Assembly (NCBI RefSeq): GCF_040066175.1
Contig: NZ_JBEAAM010000022.1
Location: forward strand, 1-64,000
DNA: 64,000 bases
Reading direction: 5' to 3'
Origin: Solimonas sp040066175
GTDB taxonomy: Bacteria > Pseudomonadota > Gammaproteobacteria > Nevskiales > Nevskiaceae
The notes under the pieces are model-generated. The model saw nothing but the letters and a program-made list of their open reading frames with translations. It ran no database searches and was not told the origin of the DNA. Below are positions 1 through 9,797 of the stretch, in pieces. Each line of letters starts with the position of its first letter. Position 1 is the first letter of the stretch. The position numbers were made by a program, and so were the translations under genes.

Positions 1-32
1 ATCCTCCGATGATCCCGCCGCCCCGCCGGCCT

Positions 33-90
33 TTCAGGCTCACTTCACGTTGGAATCACGCACCCCCTTCAGGCTCATGTGTCATTGGAA
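33..90. repeat. Short direct repeat upstream of the efflux operon
   Basis: Two 23-base near-copies lie at 33-55 and 68-90, 35 bases apart. Both begin TTCAGGCTCA and end TTGGAA and differ at a few central positions. They sit 50-110 bases before the likely start of the HlyD gene. They could be paired operator half-sites or a small duplication; nothing else in the sequence tells which. Confidence 0.5.
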
Positions 91-139
91 GAGGCTCGCG
101 CTGGATCGGCGCCACGAAAGCCGGCACACTGCCGCGCGC

Positions 140-1357
140 ATGAACGACACATCCAGCCTGCTCGGCCAGTTGAAGATCGATCGCGGCACTCCCGCCTCGC
201 CAAATCCCGGTCGGCGACTGGCGTGGCTGCTGGCCCTTGCCGCCGCCATCGCCGTGACCGGCGGCTGGCTGCTGCACCGCCCCGACGTCGTGCCGGTGAA
301 GCTCGTCTCCGCACGCACCGTCAGCGACCCTGGCACTGCGACATCGGTGCTCGACGCTTCGGGCTACGTGATCGCGCGCCGCCAGGCCACGGTTTCATCG
401 AAGGTGACCGGCAAGGTCGTCGCCGTGATGGTCGAGGAGGGCCAGGCGGTCCGCGCCGGCGACGTGCTCGCGCGCATCGACGACAGCAACGCGCGCACCC
501 AGCTCGCACTCGCGCGCTCGCAGCGCGACGCCGCGCGTGCGCAGCTCGCGGAAGTGCGCGTGCAGCTCGACGAGGCGCGCCGGCAGCTGCAGCGCACGCG
601 CGAGCTGGCGACCCGCAAGCTGGTATCCGAACAGGTCCTCGACAACGCGCAGGCGGCGGTGGACGGCCTGGCCGCACGCCTCGAAACCACCGAACGCAAC
701 GTCGCCGTCGCCGAGCGCAGCGTCGCGGTGCAGGAGCAGCTGCTCGACGACACCGTCGTGCGCGCCCCGTTCGACGGCGTGATCACGGTCAAGAACGCAC
801 AGCCCGGCGAGATGATCTCGCCACTGTCCGCCGGCGGCGCCGGCACGCGCACCGGTATCGGCACGCTGGTGGACATGGACTCGCTGGAGGTGGAGGTCGA
901 TGTCAACGAGAACTTCATCAACCGCGTCCGCCCCGGCCAGCCGGTCACCGCGCGCCTGAATGCCTATCCGGACTGGAGCATCCCGGCGCGCGTGATCGCC
1001 GTCGTGCCTGCGGCCGACCGCTCGAAAGCCACCGTGCGCGTGCGGGTGGGACTCGAAGTCCAGGATGCGCGCATCCTGCCGGACATGGGCGTCCGCGTCG
1101 CTTTCATGGACGCGCCGGACAAGGCCGGCGCAGCCCGGGCGGCCGTCGTCGTGCCGGCGGAAGCGGTCACCCAGGACCAGGGCGCGGACGTCGTCTATGT
1201 GGTCACCGGCGAGCGGCTGGAGCGGCGCGCGGTGCGCGTGGAAGGCAGGTCGGCGGACGGGCTGCGCATCGCCGCCGGCCTCACCGGCGGCGAGCGGCTC
1301 GCGGTCGGCGACTTCACGCGGCTGCGCGACGGCGTGCGCGTGCGGGTCGAACCTTGA
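140..1357 (+). CDS. HlyD/MacA-family periplasmic adaptor of an ABC efflux system
   Basis: Membrane-fusion (adaptor) protein, 405 aa, expected to bridge the inner-membrane ABC transporter to an outer-membrane channel. One N-terminal membrane anchor lies at about residues 24-43. A lipoyl-like half (VSSKVTGKVVAVMVEEGQ) follows, then a long Ala/Arg/Leu-rich coiled coil at about 110-195, the second lipoyl half (APFDGVITVKNAQPGEMI) and a beta-barrel region. The ATG at 140 is preferred because the upstream in-frame ATG at 50 adds 30 unconserved residues containing no signal. It leads an operon with the ATPase and two permeases. The substrate cannot be read from sequence. Confidence 0.88.
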   Translation: MNDTSSLLGQLKIDRGTPASPNPGRRLAWLLALAAAIAVTGGWLLHRPDVVPVKLVSARTVSDPGTATSVLDASGYVIARRQATVSSKVTGKVVAVMVEEGQAVRAGDVLARIDDSNARTQLALARSQRDAARAQLAEVRVQLDEARRQLQRTRELATRKLVSEQVLDNAQAAVDGLAARLETTERNVAVAERSVAVQEQLLDDTVVRAPFDGVITVKNAQPGEMISPLSAGGAGTRTGIGTLVDMDSLEVEVDVNENFINRVRPGQPVTARLNAYPDWSIPARVIAVVPAADRSKATVRVRVGLEVQDARILPDMGVRVAFMDAPDKAGAARAAVVVPAEAVTQDQGADVVYVVTGERLERRAVRVEGRSADGLRIAAGLTGGERLAVGDFTRLRDGVRVRVEP

Positions 1358-1389
1358 GCATGCGCCCGGTTCAACAACGGAACTTCGAC

Positions 1390-2079
<690 letters not shown>

Positions 2080-2089
2080 GGCGCTGGCG

Positions 2090-3247
2090 ATGAAATACCT
2101 TCCCCTGGTCTGGTCAGCGCTGTGGCGCAAGCGCCCGCGCACGATCTTCACGATGGCCTCGATCGCCGTCGCGTTCCTGCTCTATGGCCTGCTCTATGCG
2201 GTCAACAACGCCTTCAACAAGGGCGTCGAGGTCGCCGGCGCCGACCGTCTCGTGGTCATCTCCAAGTACTCGCTGACGCAGCCGCTGCCGTACAGCTTCC
2301 TCAACGAGATCCGCGGCATCGACGGCGTCGCCGCGGTGACCTGGGCGTCGTGGTTCGGCGGCATCTATCAGGACGAGCGCAATTTCTTCGCGCAGTTCCC
2401 GGTGGACGCCGCGAGCTACCTGGAGATGTACCCGGAGATCGTGCTGCCGGCGGAGCAGAAGGATGCGTTCCTGCGCACGCGCACCGGCGCGATCGTCGCC
2501 AAGACACTGGCCGACCGCTTCGGCTGGAAGATCGGCGACAGGATCCCGATCCAGGCGACGATCTGGCCCGCCAAGACCGGCAACACCTGGGAATTCGATC
2601 TGGTCGGCATCTTCGACACCGCCGACCCCTCGGCGCGCGGCCAGTACGAGATGATGCTGTTCAACCACGAGTACTTCGACGAAGCACGCGTGTTCGGCCA
2701 AGGCATCGTCGGCTGGTACATCGTGCGCACGCGCGATCCGGAGCAGAACGCGACGGTCGCCAAGGCGATCGACGAGCGCTTCCGCAACTCGACCAATCCG
2801 ACCAAGACCGATTCCGAGAAAGCCTTCAACCAGTCGTTCATCAAGCAGATGGGCGACATCGGCCTGATCGTGAAGTCGATCCTCGGCGCGGTGTTCTTCA
2901 CGCTGCTGTTCCTGACCGGCAACACGATGATGCAGTCGGTGCGCGAGCGCGTTCCGGAGCTGGCCGTGCTCAAGACCCTGGGCTTCGGCAACACGCGCGT
3001 GCTGGTGCTGGTGCTCGCCGAATCCGCCGTGCTGTGCGTGCTCGCCGCGCTGCTCGGTCTGGGCATCGCCACCGTGCTGCTGCCGCCGATCGCCGCCAAG
3101 CTGCCGGGTTTCGCCGGCATGGGCGTGGATGCGCAAACCTTCGCGATCGGCGTGGCGCTCGCCGCGCTGCTCGCACTGGCCGTCGGCCTGCCGCCGGCGC
3201 TGCGCGCCGCGCGCCTGTCGATCGTCGATGCGCTGGCGGGACGATGA
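2090..3247 (+). CDS. FtsX-type ABC transporter permease, first copy
   Basis: Permease of 385 aa with the usual MacB-like plan: one N-terminal helix (about 20-40), a large periplasmic domain (about 45-260) and three C-terminal helices (about 270-380). The C-terminal part carries the FtsX core (MQSVRERVPELAVLKTLGFG). The tail, ALRAARLSIVDALAGR, matches the end of the second permease (AVRAARLPIVDALRAN), so the two are paralogues that probably form a heterodimer. Its ATG is 10 bases after the ATPase stop. Confidence 0.87.
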   Translation: MKYLPLVWSALWRKRPRTIFTMASIAVAFLLYGLLYAVNNAFNKGVEVAGADRLVVISKYSLTQPLPYSFLNEIRGIDGVAAVTWASWFGGIYQDERNFFAQFPVDAASYLEMYPEIVLPAEQKDAFLRTRTGAIVAKTLADRFGWKIGDRIPIQATIWPAKTGNTWEFDLVGIFDTADPSARGQYEMMLFNHEYFDEARVFGQGIVGWYIVRTRDPEQNATVAKAIDERFRNSTNPTKTDSEKAFNQSFIKQMGDIGLIVKSILGAVFFTLLFLTGNTMMQSVRERVPELAVLKTLGFGNTRVLVLVLAESAVLCVLAALLGLGIATVLLPPIAAKLPGFAGMGVDAQTFAIGVALAALLALAVGLPPALRAARLSIVDALAGR

Positions 3248-3273
3248 ACGTGGCAATGAACGCCTTCTCCACC

Positions 3274-3344
3274 GTCATGCCCGCGCAGGCGGGCATCCAG
3301 AATCCTGATGAGCGCGAGTGGATTCCCGCTTTCGCGAGAATGAC
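3274..3344. repeat. REP-like imperfect palindromic repeat inside the operon
   Basis: A 71-base element bounded by GTCAT and ATGAC. The left half forms the hairpin GCCCGC-GCA-GGCGGGC followed by ATCCA; the right half begins TGGAT and holds TTCCCGC-TTT-CGCGAGAA. The halves are imperfect inverted copies of the GTCAT-TCCCGC-GCGGGA-ATCCA type of dispersed palindrome known from many Gram-negative genomes. It fills most of the 127-base gap between the two permease genes. No second copy was noticed in the window. Confidence 0.75.
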
Positions 3345-3374
3345 GAACATCCGAAAGCTTATCGTGACGAAGCC

Positions 3375-4571
3375 ATGACCCCCTTCCTGCGCCAGATCGC
3401 CGCGGTCACCGCGATGAACGTCCGCAGCATCCCGAGCCGGCTCGGCACCTCCCTGGTCATCGTCATCGGCATCGCCGGCGTCGTCGGCGTGATGACCGCG
3501 CTGCTGTCGATGGCGGCCGGCTTCCAGGCGACGCTGGCCTCGACCGGACGACCGGACCGCGTCATCGTGCTGCGTGGCGGTGCGACCGACGAACTGTCCA
3601 GCGTGCTGTACCGCGACCAGGGCCAGATCGTCGTGGACCTGCCCGGCATCCGCAGGGGCGCGGACGGCAAGCCGCTCGCGTCCGCCGAGCTGTACATGCT
3701 CACCGACGTCGTCAAGAAATCCAGCGGCGGCGCCAGCAACGTGATCGTGCGCGGCGTCGCGCGCAACGTCTGGCAGGTGCGCCCGGAAGCGAGCATCGTC
3801 GCCGGCCGCGACCTGCAGCCGGGCCGCCGCGAGGTGCTGGTCGGCCGCGCCGCCCAGGCGCAGTTCGCGGGACTGGAACTGGGCGACCCGGTCGAGGTGC
3901 GTGACGGACCCTGGCAGGTCGTCGGCGTGTTCGAGGCCGACGGCAGCGCCCATGAATCCGAGATCTGGGTCGATGTCGATACGCTGCACGGCGCGATCCC
4001 GCGCCAGGGCTACACCGGCGTCACCGCGCAGCTCGACGACGACCGGCCGGAGACTTTCCAGGCCTTCAAGGACCGCGTCACCACCGACCCGCGCCTGACC
4101 GTGCAGGTGCAGCGCGAGCCGGACTTCTATGCCTCGCGCTCGAAGGCGCTGTCGAACTTCATCAACGGCCTGGGCTACACGGTCACCGTGATCATGGCGA
4201 TCGGTGCCGTGTTCGGCGCGCTCAACACCATGTACGCGGCGGTATCGACGCGCAGCGTCGAGATCGCGACGCTGCGCGCGCTCGGCTTCGGCGGGCTGCC
4301 GGTCGTGATCTCGGTGCTGATCGAGGCGCTGCTGCTGGCACTGGCCGGCGGCGCGATCGGCGCGGCGCTGGCGTACCTGCTGTTCAACGGCTACTCGGTG
4401 TCCACCCTCAACTTCCAGACCTTCAGCCAGACCGCATTCGCGTTCCGGGTGACGCCCGACCTGCTGGTGCAGGGCGTGACCTGGGCCGTCCTCATCGGCA
4501 TGATCGGCGGCATCTTCCCGGCGGTGCGCGCCGCACGCCTGCCGATCGTCGATGCCTTGCGCGCAAACTGA
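3375..4571 (+). CDS. FtsX-type ABC transporter permease, second copy
   Basis: Permease of 398 aa: N-terminal helix (about 18-42, GTSLVIVIGIAGVVGVMTAL), periplasmic domain (about 45-270) and three C-terminal helices with the FtsX signature (VSTRSVEIATLRALGFGG). ATG 3375 is chosen because in-frame codons upstream lie within the REP-like element. It is probably the heterodimer partner of the first permease. The last gene of the operon, it runs into the convergent kinase gene with only one base between the stops. Confidence 0.87.
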   Translation: MTPFLRQIAAVTAMNVRSIPSRLGTSLVIVIGIAGVVGVMTALLSMAAGFQATLASTGRPDRVIVLRGGATDELSSVLYRDQGQIVVDLPGIRRGADGKPLASAELYMLTDVVKKSSGGASNVIVRGVARNVWQVRPEASIVAGRDLQPGRREVLVGRAAQAQFAGLELGDPVEVRDGPWQVVGVFEADGSAHESEIWVDVDTLHGAIPRQGYTGVTAQLDDDRPETFQAFKDRVTTDPRLTVQVQREPDFYASRSKALSNFINGLGYTVTVIMAIGAVFGALNTMYAAVSTRSVEIATLRALGFGGLPVVISVLIEALLLALAGGAIGAALAYLLFNGYSVSTLNFQTFSQTAFAFRVTPDLLVQGVTWAVLIGMIGGIFPAVRAARLPIVDALRAN

Positions 4572-4572
4572 G

Positions 4573-5811
4573 TCAGCCCGGCAGCTTCAGCCACAAGGTC
4601 AGCGCGATCATCGCGCAGCCCACCAGAATCGCCGCGGCGACCAGCACCGCGCCGTGCCCCGCATGCGCAGCCTGCGCGACCTCCGCGACCTTCGTGACCG
4701 CGTCGGCCGGGGACTTCGCCGTTGCCGCCGGATGCGCCGCGTACGCGCGGGTCTCCGGCTCCTCCGCCGGTGACGCCACGCCGTCCGGCAGTTCGAGCGC
4801 GTCGAACAGCGCTCGCCGGAACTCGTCGGCACGCGCATAACGGTCCTGCGGCTGGAGCGCGAGTCCCTTGCGCAGTACGGCGGCGAAGCCGGGCACACCG
4901 AGCAGGTCCTCGTCGGCCAGCGCATCGTGGCCCATGCGATCCAGCGGCGGCGGCGGCGCATGCCCGGTGATCATCCGGTACAGGGTCGCCGCCACGCCGT
5001 AGATGTCCACCGCGACCCCCTGCGGCGCATCGCGCTGGTACTGTTCCAGCGGCGCGTAGCCCTCGGACAGCAGAATCGCCTTGCCCTGCTGCGTGGCATC
5101 GCCGGCATGCAGCAGGGACGCCCCGAAATCGAGCAGGATGGTGCGGCCGGCGCTGGTCAGGTAGATGTTGTGCGGCTTGATGTCACGATGCACCACGCCG
5201 CGCTCGTGGACGAACTGCAAGCCTTCGAGCACCGGCCCGAGCAGTTCGACCGCCGTCCGCACATCGACGCGTCCCTGCTCCAGTCCGGCCAGGTAATCGC
5301 CGAGATTCACGCCCTCGTAGTAGTCCATCACCAGGTAGGCCGTGCCATGGGCGCGGAAGAAGCTGCGCACGCGCACGATGTTGGGATGGTTGAAACGCGC
5401 GACCACCCGCGCCTCGTGCAGGAAATGCTCCAGCCCATCGCGGTAGGCCGCCTCGCCGGCGGGCTCCAGCACGCGCACGTCAAGCGACTCCGCATTGCGC
5501 GTCGCCAGGGCCTTGGGCAGGTACTCCTTGACCGCGACGCGCTGCTGCAGGTGGACGTCCCAGGCCAGGTAGGTGATGCCGAAGCCGCCGGGCCGGCCGA
5601 GCACGCGGCCGATGCGGTACTCGCCGCCGATGATCGCGCCGTGCGGCAGATACAGCGGCGAGCGCGGCGCCGACTCGTCGTAACCACAGTGCGGACAGAC
5701 CGCCAGTCCGCTCTTGCTGACAAAGCAGCCGGGGCAGTGCTTCTGGTAGATCACGCGTGCGGACTCCGCTGGCGGCGCGGTCGATGGACCGGGCGATCGT
5801 AAGGCATGCAC
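4573..5811 (-). CDS. Serine/threonine protein kinase with N-terminal zinc ribbon and C-terminal membrane anchor
   Basis: Hanks-type kinase of 412 aa. A zinc-ribbon-like CPGC...CPHC motif lies at about residues 28-43, then the kinase domain at about 60-330: VAVKEYLP with the ATP-binding lysine, catalytic loop VHRDIKPHN, and DFGAS at the metal site. A Pro/Ala-rich linker leads to a single C-terminal helix (VLVAAAILVGCAMIALTLWL), so the kinase should face the cytoplasm on a membrane anchor. It is divergent, by 61 bases, from an FHA-domain gene; FHA domains bind phosphothreonine, so that protein is a plausible partner. Confidence 0.88.
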   Translation of the reverse strand: MHALRSPGPSTAPPAESARVIYQKHCPGCFVSKSGLAVCPHCGYDESAPRSPLYLPHGAIIGGEYRIGRVLGRPGGFGITYLAWDVHLQQRVAVKEYLPKALATRNAESLDVRVLEPAGEAAYRDGLEHFLHEARVVARFNHPNIVRVRSFFRAHGTAYLVMDYYEGVNLGDYLAGLEQGRVDVRTAVELLGPVLEGLQFVHERGVVHRDIKPHNIYLTSAGRTILLDFGASLLHAGDATQQGKAILLSEGYAPLEQYQRDAPQGVAVDIYGVAATLYRMITGHAPPPPLDRMGHDALADEDLLGVPGFAAVLRKGLALQPQDRYARADEFRRALFDALELPDGVASPAEEPETRAYAAHPAATAKSPADAVTKVAEVAQAAHAGHGAVLVAAAILVGCAMIALTLWLKLPG

Positions 5812-5818
5812 CTACTTG

Positions 5819-5824
5819 TAATAA
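5819..5824 (+). promoter_or_regulatory. Possible -10 element for the FHA gene
   Basis: TAATAA preceded by TTG in an otherwise GC-rich 61-base gap between the divergent kinase and FHA genes. No convincing -35 hexamer is seen. It is the only A+T-rich patch there and lies about 50 bases before the FHA start codon. Confidence 0.35.
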
Positions 5825-5872
5825 ACTGACGCCCATCCCGCGCAGCCGGTACCGCTGCCCGACGGAGATGCC

Positions 5873-6802
5873 ATGAACAGTCAGGCCGCCCAGGAAGTCA
5901 TCGCCAGCCTGCTCCTCGCCGAGTTCAGCGACACCCGGCGCGCCCTGGTCACCGACCAGGCCCTCAATCCCGACGAGATCCGCCAGCTGACGCTCGAAGC
6001 CGCGGCGGTGCGCGGCACGGTCGCCGAGGCGGACGGGCGGCGCCTGCTGGTCCGCTTCGAGCAGCCGGACGCGGCCTTCGGCTTCGCGCAGACGGTGCAG
6101 CACATGATGGAAGGCCTGCGCGCGCGCAATCCGGAGCGACATTCGCTGTGCGCCCGGGTGATTCTCGGCCACGGACCGATGGTGCTCGACGGCGGGCGCC
6201 CGCGCAGCCACTGGCTGCACCGGCTGTCCGGGCTGGTGTCGCGCGTGCCGGTGCACTGTATCGCCGCCCTGAAGAATTTCGTCGATCAACTGCCCGCCGG
6301 AACCCTACCCGCCGCGCCGCAGACGCTGGCCGCAGAGCTGTATCTGCTGAAGGGCGCCGACGCGGCAGCGGTGGAGACACAGCTCGCCTCGCCGCTGGAC
6401 GTCGCCGACGTCGGCGTGTTCACCGCGATCACGCTGCGCGTGCGCGGCGTACCGCGCGTGTTCCGCGCCGCCGACTGTCCCATCCTGATCGGGCGCGACG
6501 AGCGCTGTGCGGTGCGCGTCAGCTCCGACACGGCCTCGCGCATCCATGGCCGCATCGAGTACGTGCACGGCAAGTTCTACTACGTCGATGACAGCCGCAA
6601 CGGCAGCTGGGTGCTGATCGGCTCGGGGGAGGAAGTCAAGCTGGCCAAGGACCGGGCCGTGCTGACCGGCCAGGGCGCGATCAGTCCGGGCGCACCCCTG
6701 TCGCAACAGAAGGGCGAGGTCGTGCGCTACGAGTGCCAGACCACACGGCTGTCGATGCCGGACGGCGCGCCCGGCACGGATGGCGACACCAAGCGCCTGT
6801 GA
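5873..6802 (+). CDS. FHA-domain protein with N-terminal cyclase-like region
   Basis: Protein of 309 aa. The C-terminal half (about 185-260) is an FHA domain: IGRDERCAVRVSSD, then SRIHGRIEYVHGKFYYVDD and SRNGSWV, carrying the conserved GR, S..H and N residues that bind phosphothreonine. The N-terminal half (about 45-125) resembles a class III nucleotide-cyclase fold (VRFEQPDAAFGFAQTVQ...ARVILGHG) but shows no metal-binding aspartates, so it is probably a non-catalytic sensor or docking domain (inference). It is divergent from the kinase gene. A DUF1338 gene follows 13 bases later. Confidence 0.8.
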   Translation: MNSQAAQEVIASLLLAEFSDTRRALVTDQALNPDEIRQLTLEAAAVRGTVAEADGRRLLVRFEQPDAAFGFAQTVQHMMEGLRARNPERHSLCARVILGHGPMVLDGGRPRSHWLHRLSGLVSRVPVHCIAALKNFVDQLPAGTLPAAPQTLAAELYLLKGADAAAVETQLASPLDVADVGVFTAITLRVRGVPRVFRAADCPILIGRDERCAVRVSSDTASRIHGRIEYVHGKFYYVDDSRNGSWVLIGSGEEVKLAKDRAVLTGQGAISPGAPLSQQKGEVVRYECQTTRLSMPDGAPGTDGDTKRL

Positions 6803-6815
6803 GGCCCGCATCCAG

Positions 6816-7760
6816 ATGAGCACGCGACTGCCCCCCGCACGGATCCGCCAGCGCTTCGTCGAGCGCGCCACCGCCAAGTTCGCGCGCAACGTGCCGGACT
6901 TCGTCGCGCTGCAGAAACTGGTCGCCGACAACGGCGGCCGCTTCCACAACGATCACGGTGCGATCCGCACCGCCGACCCGGCCGTTACGCAGCTGTTCCT
7001 GCGCGCGGCACAGGTGCTGGGCCTGCGCCGCGAACGCGACTACCGGTTCCCGGCGAAGAAGCTGGTGTCCTGCGACCTGCAGGTGATCGGCGAGGACGCC
7101 GGCGAATTCAAGATCTTCGTCTCGCAGGTCGATCTCGCCGCGTTCCCGGCCGACGTCGCCGAACTGATCCGCGAGGACTGCGCGGCACAGGCGCGCGCGG
7201 TCGATCACGGGCCTCTCGTCGCGCTGATCGAACGCTTCGAGGCGGATGGCGGCCTGAGCGGCGCCGATGCCGAGAACTTCGTCGCGCATTTCGTCGAACG
7301 CCTGATGGCGCGCAACGGCCCCCCGCTGCGGCGCGGCACGCTCGAAGCCGTCGCGCGCGTCTCCGGCGAGGCCGCCAGCGCACTCGCACTGGGCCCGGAC
7401 TTCAACCACGTCACCATCGACATCCGCGCCGCCGGCTACTCCGGCATCGAGGCGATGGCCGAGGCGATGCTCGCCCGCGGCTTTCGCATGCTGCCGCAGA
7501 TCCAGGGCGCGCCCGGCACGCAGCTGCGGCAGACCGCGACGATGGCAGCGACCATGGACACGCCGGTCCTGGAAGCCGACGGCTCGGTCGGGATCGCGCA
7601 GACCGAAAAGCAGTTCGTCGAGATCATCGAGCGCAATCAGGCGGTGGACGACCACGGGCGCAAGCTCTGGCGCCAGGATGGCCAGCCGCTGATCTTCCGC
7701 AACTTCCTCGCCGCCAACGCCGAGAAGATCTTCGACGCTGCAGCCACCCGGCTGTGCTGA
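6816..7760 (+). CDS. DUF1338-family protein (2-oxoadipate dioxygenase/decarboxylase-like)
   Basis: Protein of 314 aa resembling the DUF1338 family, whose characterised members (HglS/YdcJ type) are Fe(II)-dependent enzymes converting 2-oxoadipate to D-2-hydroxyglutarate in lysine catabolism. Candidate metal ligands visible are His in NDHGAIRT (near residue 40), His in DFNHVTIDI (near 198) and Glu in QFVEIIERN (near 270). ATG 6816 is used, 13 bases after the FHA stop; an upstream in-frame ATG would overlap that gene. No other lysine-catabolic gene is nearby, so the substrate is uncertain. Confidence 0.65.
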   Translation: MSTRLPPARIRQRFVERATAKFARNVPDFVALQKLVADNGGRFHNDHGAIRTADPAVTQLFLRAAQVLGLRRERDYRFPAKKLVSCDLQVIGEDAGEFKIFVSQVDLAAFPADVAELIREDCAAQARAVDHGPLVALIERFEADGGLSGADAENFVAHFVERLMARNGPPLRRGTLEAVARVSGEAASALALGPDFNHVTIDIRAAGYSGIEAMAEAMLARGFRMLPQIQGAPGTQLRQTATMAATMDTPVLEADGSVGIAQTEKQFVEIIERNQAVDDHGRKLWRQDGQPLIFRNFLAANAEKIFDAAATRLC

Positions 7761-7769
7761 ACCGTTCGC

Positions 7770-9797
7770 TCATCCGGCATCGCGCGGCGGCCAGACCAGA
7801 TCGCGCGGCCGGGCCGCGATACGCCGCACCACGGCGCGAATCAAGGCGCGCCGGTCGTCGAGCGTCACGCGCTGCGCGCGCAGCGCAACGAACAGCGCGA
7901 GACTGAAGCTGACCAGCAAGTTGATCAGACCGATCCCGAGCACGCCCAGCGCGACGAGTGCCACGGTCCCGGCGGCCAGCGACCAGTCCAGCGCCGGCAG
8001 CGCGAAACCCAGATAGGCGGTCGAGAACGTCACGTGCCGGATGTCGATCGGCAGGCCGAGGATGAAGCCGACGGTGCCCGCCGAGCCGAGCATGCAGCCG
8101 AAGAAGAAGTTGCCCGCCAGGGCGCCGAGGTTGTCCTCGGCGTACACGGCGATGCGCTCGGCGCGCGCGGCGCCGAACAGCCGGCGCGGCCAGCGCAGCT
8201 GCCGCAGGCGTTGCGGGATGCGGTTGTAAGCCGCCTGGTTGTCGAAGTATCCGGAGATCAGGCCGGCGAGGAACAGGCACACGCCGGCGATGCCCGCGTG
8301 CAGCCAGGCGAGACTTGCCAGCGGATGCTGATCCATCAGCAGCGCCGTCGCCGTCCGCGGATCGAGGTAATGGGAGCCGGTATTGAACAGGATCGCGTAG
8401 GCGATCAGCACCGGCAGCAGGAAGGCCGGCAGGACATTGCCGACGATGGCGATGAACTGGCTGCGCAGGGTGCGCACGACGAGGTCGGCGCCGACGGCGA
8501 TGCGCGCGCGCGGGTTCTCCGCGGCCGCCAGCGTGGCGGCGAGGTAGGACGCCGTCATCGCCGGCTGTTTCGTCGCGATGGTGAAGTGCAACAGGTAGAT
8601 CAGGACGAACCCGAGCCCGTAGTTGAGGCTGTAAACAACCGCAGCGCCCAGCGGCGAGTGCGGTTCGGCAGCCAGGCCGATCTTGATCATCGCCATCAAT
8701 GGCACGATCACGCCGGCCCCCAGGGCCGAGCGCAGCATCTGCAGATACTCGGCGCGCGTGCTGGTGACGTAGTGTTCGCCGGTCCGGCTGGCGTTCTCGG
8801 TGATGCGCGTGGCCAGCAGCTCGACGGTCTGGCCCCATAGCGCGGAGATGCTGTCGCGGGTGTTCTCGGCGCGCACCAGCTGCTTGAAGAACTGCACGCG
8901 CAGTTCGTTGAGCTCGTGCACCGGACGCGTTTCCAGCAGCTGCAGCAGCTGCTGCAAGCGCGCCAGGTTCTGCCCGAGCCGCGCCAGCAGCACCGTCAGG
9001 CTCACGCTGGCGCCGGTTTGCGCGGCCTGCTTGCGCACCCTGCCGATGATCTGCTCGCACTGCCCGAGCAGGACCAGCAGATGCTTGTCGTCGATCGTCG
9101 GCTCGCGTTTTTCCGCACGCGAGCGCTGCCGCTCGTCGATGAACTGGCGCAGCTCGACGTTCTGCATCAGGAATGGCGACTCATAGCGCTCGATCGACGG
9201 ATGGTTGCGCACCAGCTCCGGCTCGAGGCCGAGCGCCGCGATCCGGTACGACACGATCAGCAGGGCCTCCAGGATCTGCACCGGCATGCGCTGCGCGGCA
9301 CTGCGGTCGAGTACGCCGAAATCGAGCGCGTCGAGCATCGCCACCCAATCGGCATCGGCGATCGCCTCGACCCAGCGGTAGTCGTCGCGTCGCGTGAACA
9401 GCAGACTGATGACATCCTTGAGCTGCGCGGGATCGAGTTCCTCGGGCAGGAAGCGGTGCGACAGCCGCCGCCACACGCCACCGGCGAGGCTGCCGGCGGC
9501 CAGGATGCCGACGTCGGTGAGCAGCCGCAGCGGCTGCTTGTCCAGGATCAGATCGTGCAGGGCGCTGCGCAGCGCGGCGCGGCCGCCGGGCTCGTCCCGC
9601 AGCAGCTGCGTGAGTTCGCGCAGACGTCGCGTCGCTTCCTCGCCATCGCTGGACCGGCGCGGACGGATCCATCCGACCAGGGCCGCCAGAGCGTCGAGCT
9701 TCTGCTCCCCCTGCGCACCGTGCAGGCGCTGCAGCAGTGCGGCGAGCCGGGCACGAGCCTCCGGCTCCGGGCGCGCGAACGTCGGTTTCACGAGCAT
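7770..9797 (-). CDS. Gcr-type ('site-specific recombinase' family) membrane protein
   Basis: Protein of 675 aa matching the family historically called site-specific recombinase Gcr. No recombinase catalytic motif is visible. The N-terminal half is soluble and helical; the C-terminal half (about 345-660) has many hydrophobic helices, e.g. VVYSLNYGLGFVLIYLLHF and NVLPAFLLPVLIAYAILF, so it looks like an inner-membrane protein and the family name is probably misleading. ATG 9797 is chosen over the one at 9911, which would extend into low-complexity sequence. It converges with the DUF1338 gene. Confidence 0.72.
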   Translation of the reverse strand: MLVKPTFARPEPEARARLAALLQRLHGAQGEQKLDALAALVGWIRPRRSSDGEEATRRLRELTQLLRDEPGGRAALRSALHDLILDKQPLRLLTDVGILAAGSLAGGVWRRLSHRFLPEELDPAQLKDVISLLFTRRDDYRWVEAIADADWVAMLDALDFGVLDRSAAQRMPVQILEALLIVSYRIAALGLEPELVRNHPSIERYESPFLMQNVELRQFIDERQRSRAEKREPTIDDKHLLVLLGQCEQIIGRVRKQAAQTGASVSLTVLLARLGQNLARLQQLLQLLETRPVHELNELRVQFFKQLVRAENTRDSISALWGQTVELLATRITENASRTGEHYVTSTRAEYLQMLRSALGAGVIVPLMAMIKIGLAAEPHSPLGAAVVYSLNYGLGFVLIYLLHFTIATKQPAMTASYLAATLAAAENPRARIAVGADLVVRTLRSQFIAIVGNVLPAFLLPVLIAYAILFNTGSHYLDPRTATALLMDQHPLASLAWLHAGIAGVCLFLAGLISGYFDNQAAYNRIPQRLRQLRWPRRLFGAARAERIAVYAEDNLGALAGNFFFGCMLGSAGTVGFILGLPIDIRHVTFSTAYLGFALPALDWSLAAGTVALVALGVLGIGLINLLVSFSLALFVALRAQRVTLDDRRALIRAVVRRIAARPRDLVWPPRDAG

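Noticed and set aside
7770..9797. Treating the Gcr-type protein as a mobile-element recombinase
   Set aside because: No tyrosine or serine recombinase motif; several membrane helices and no flanking repeats.
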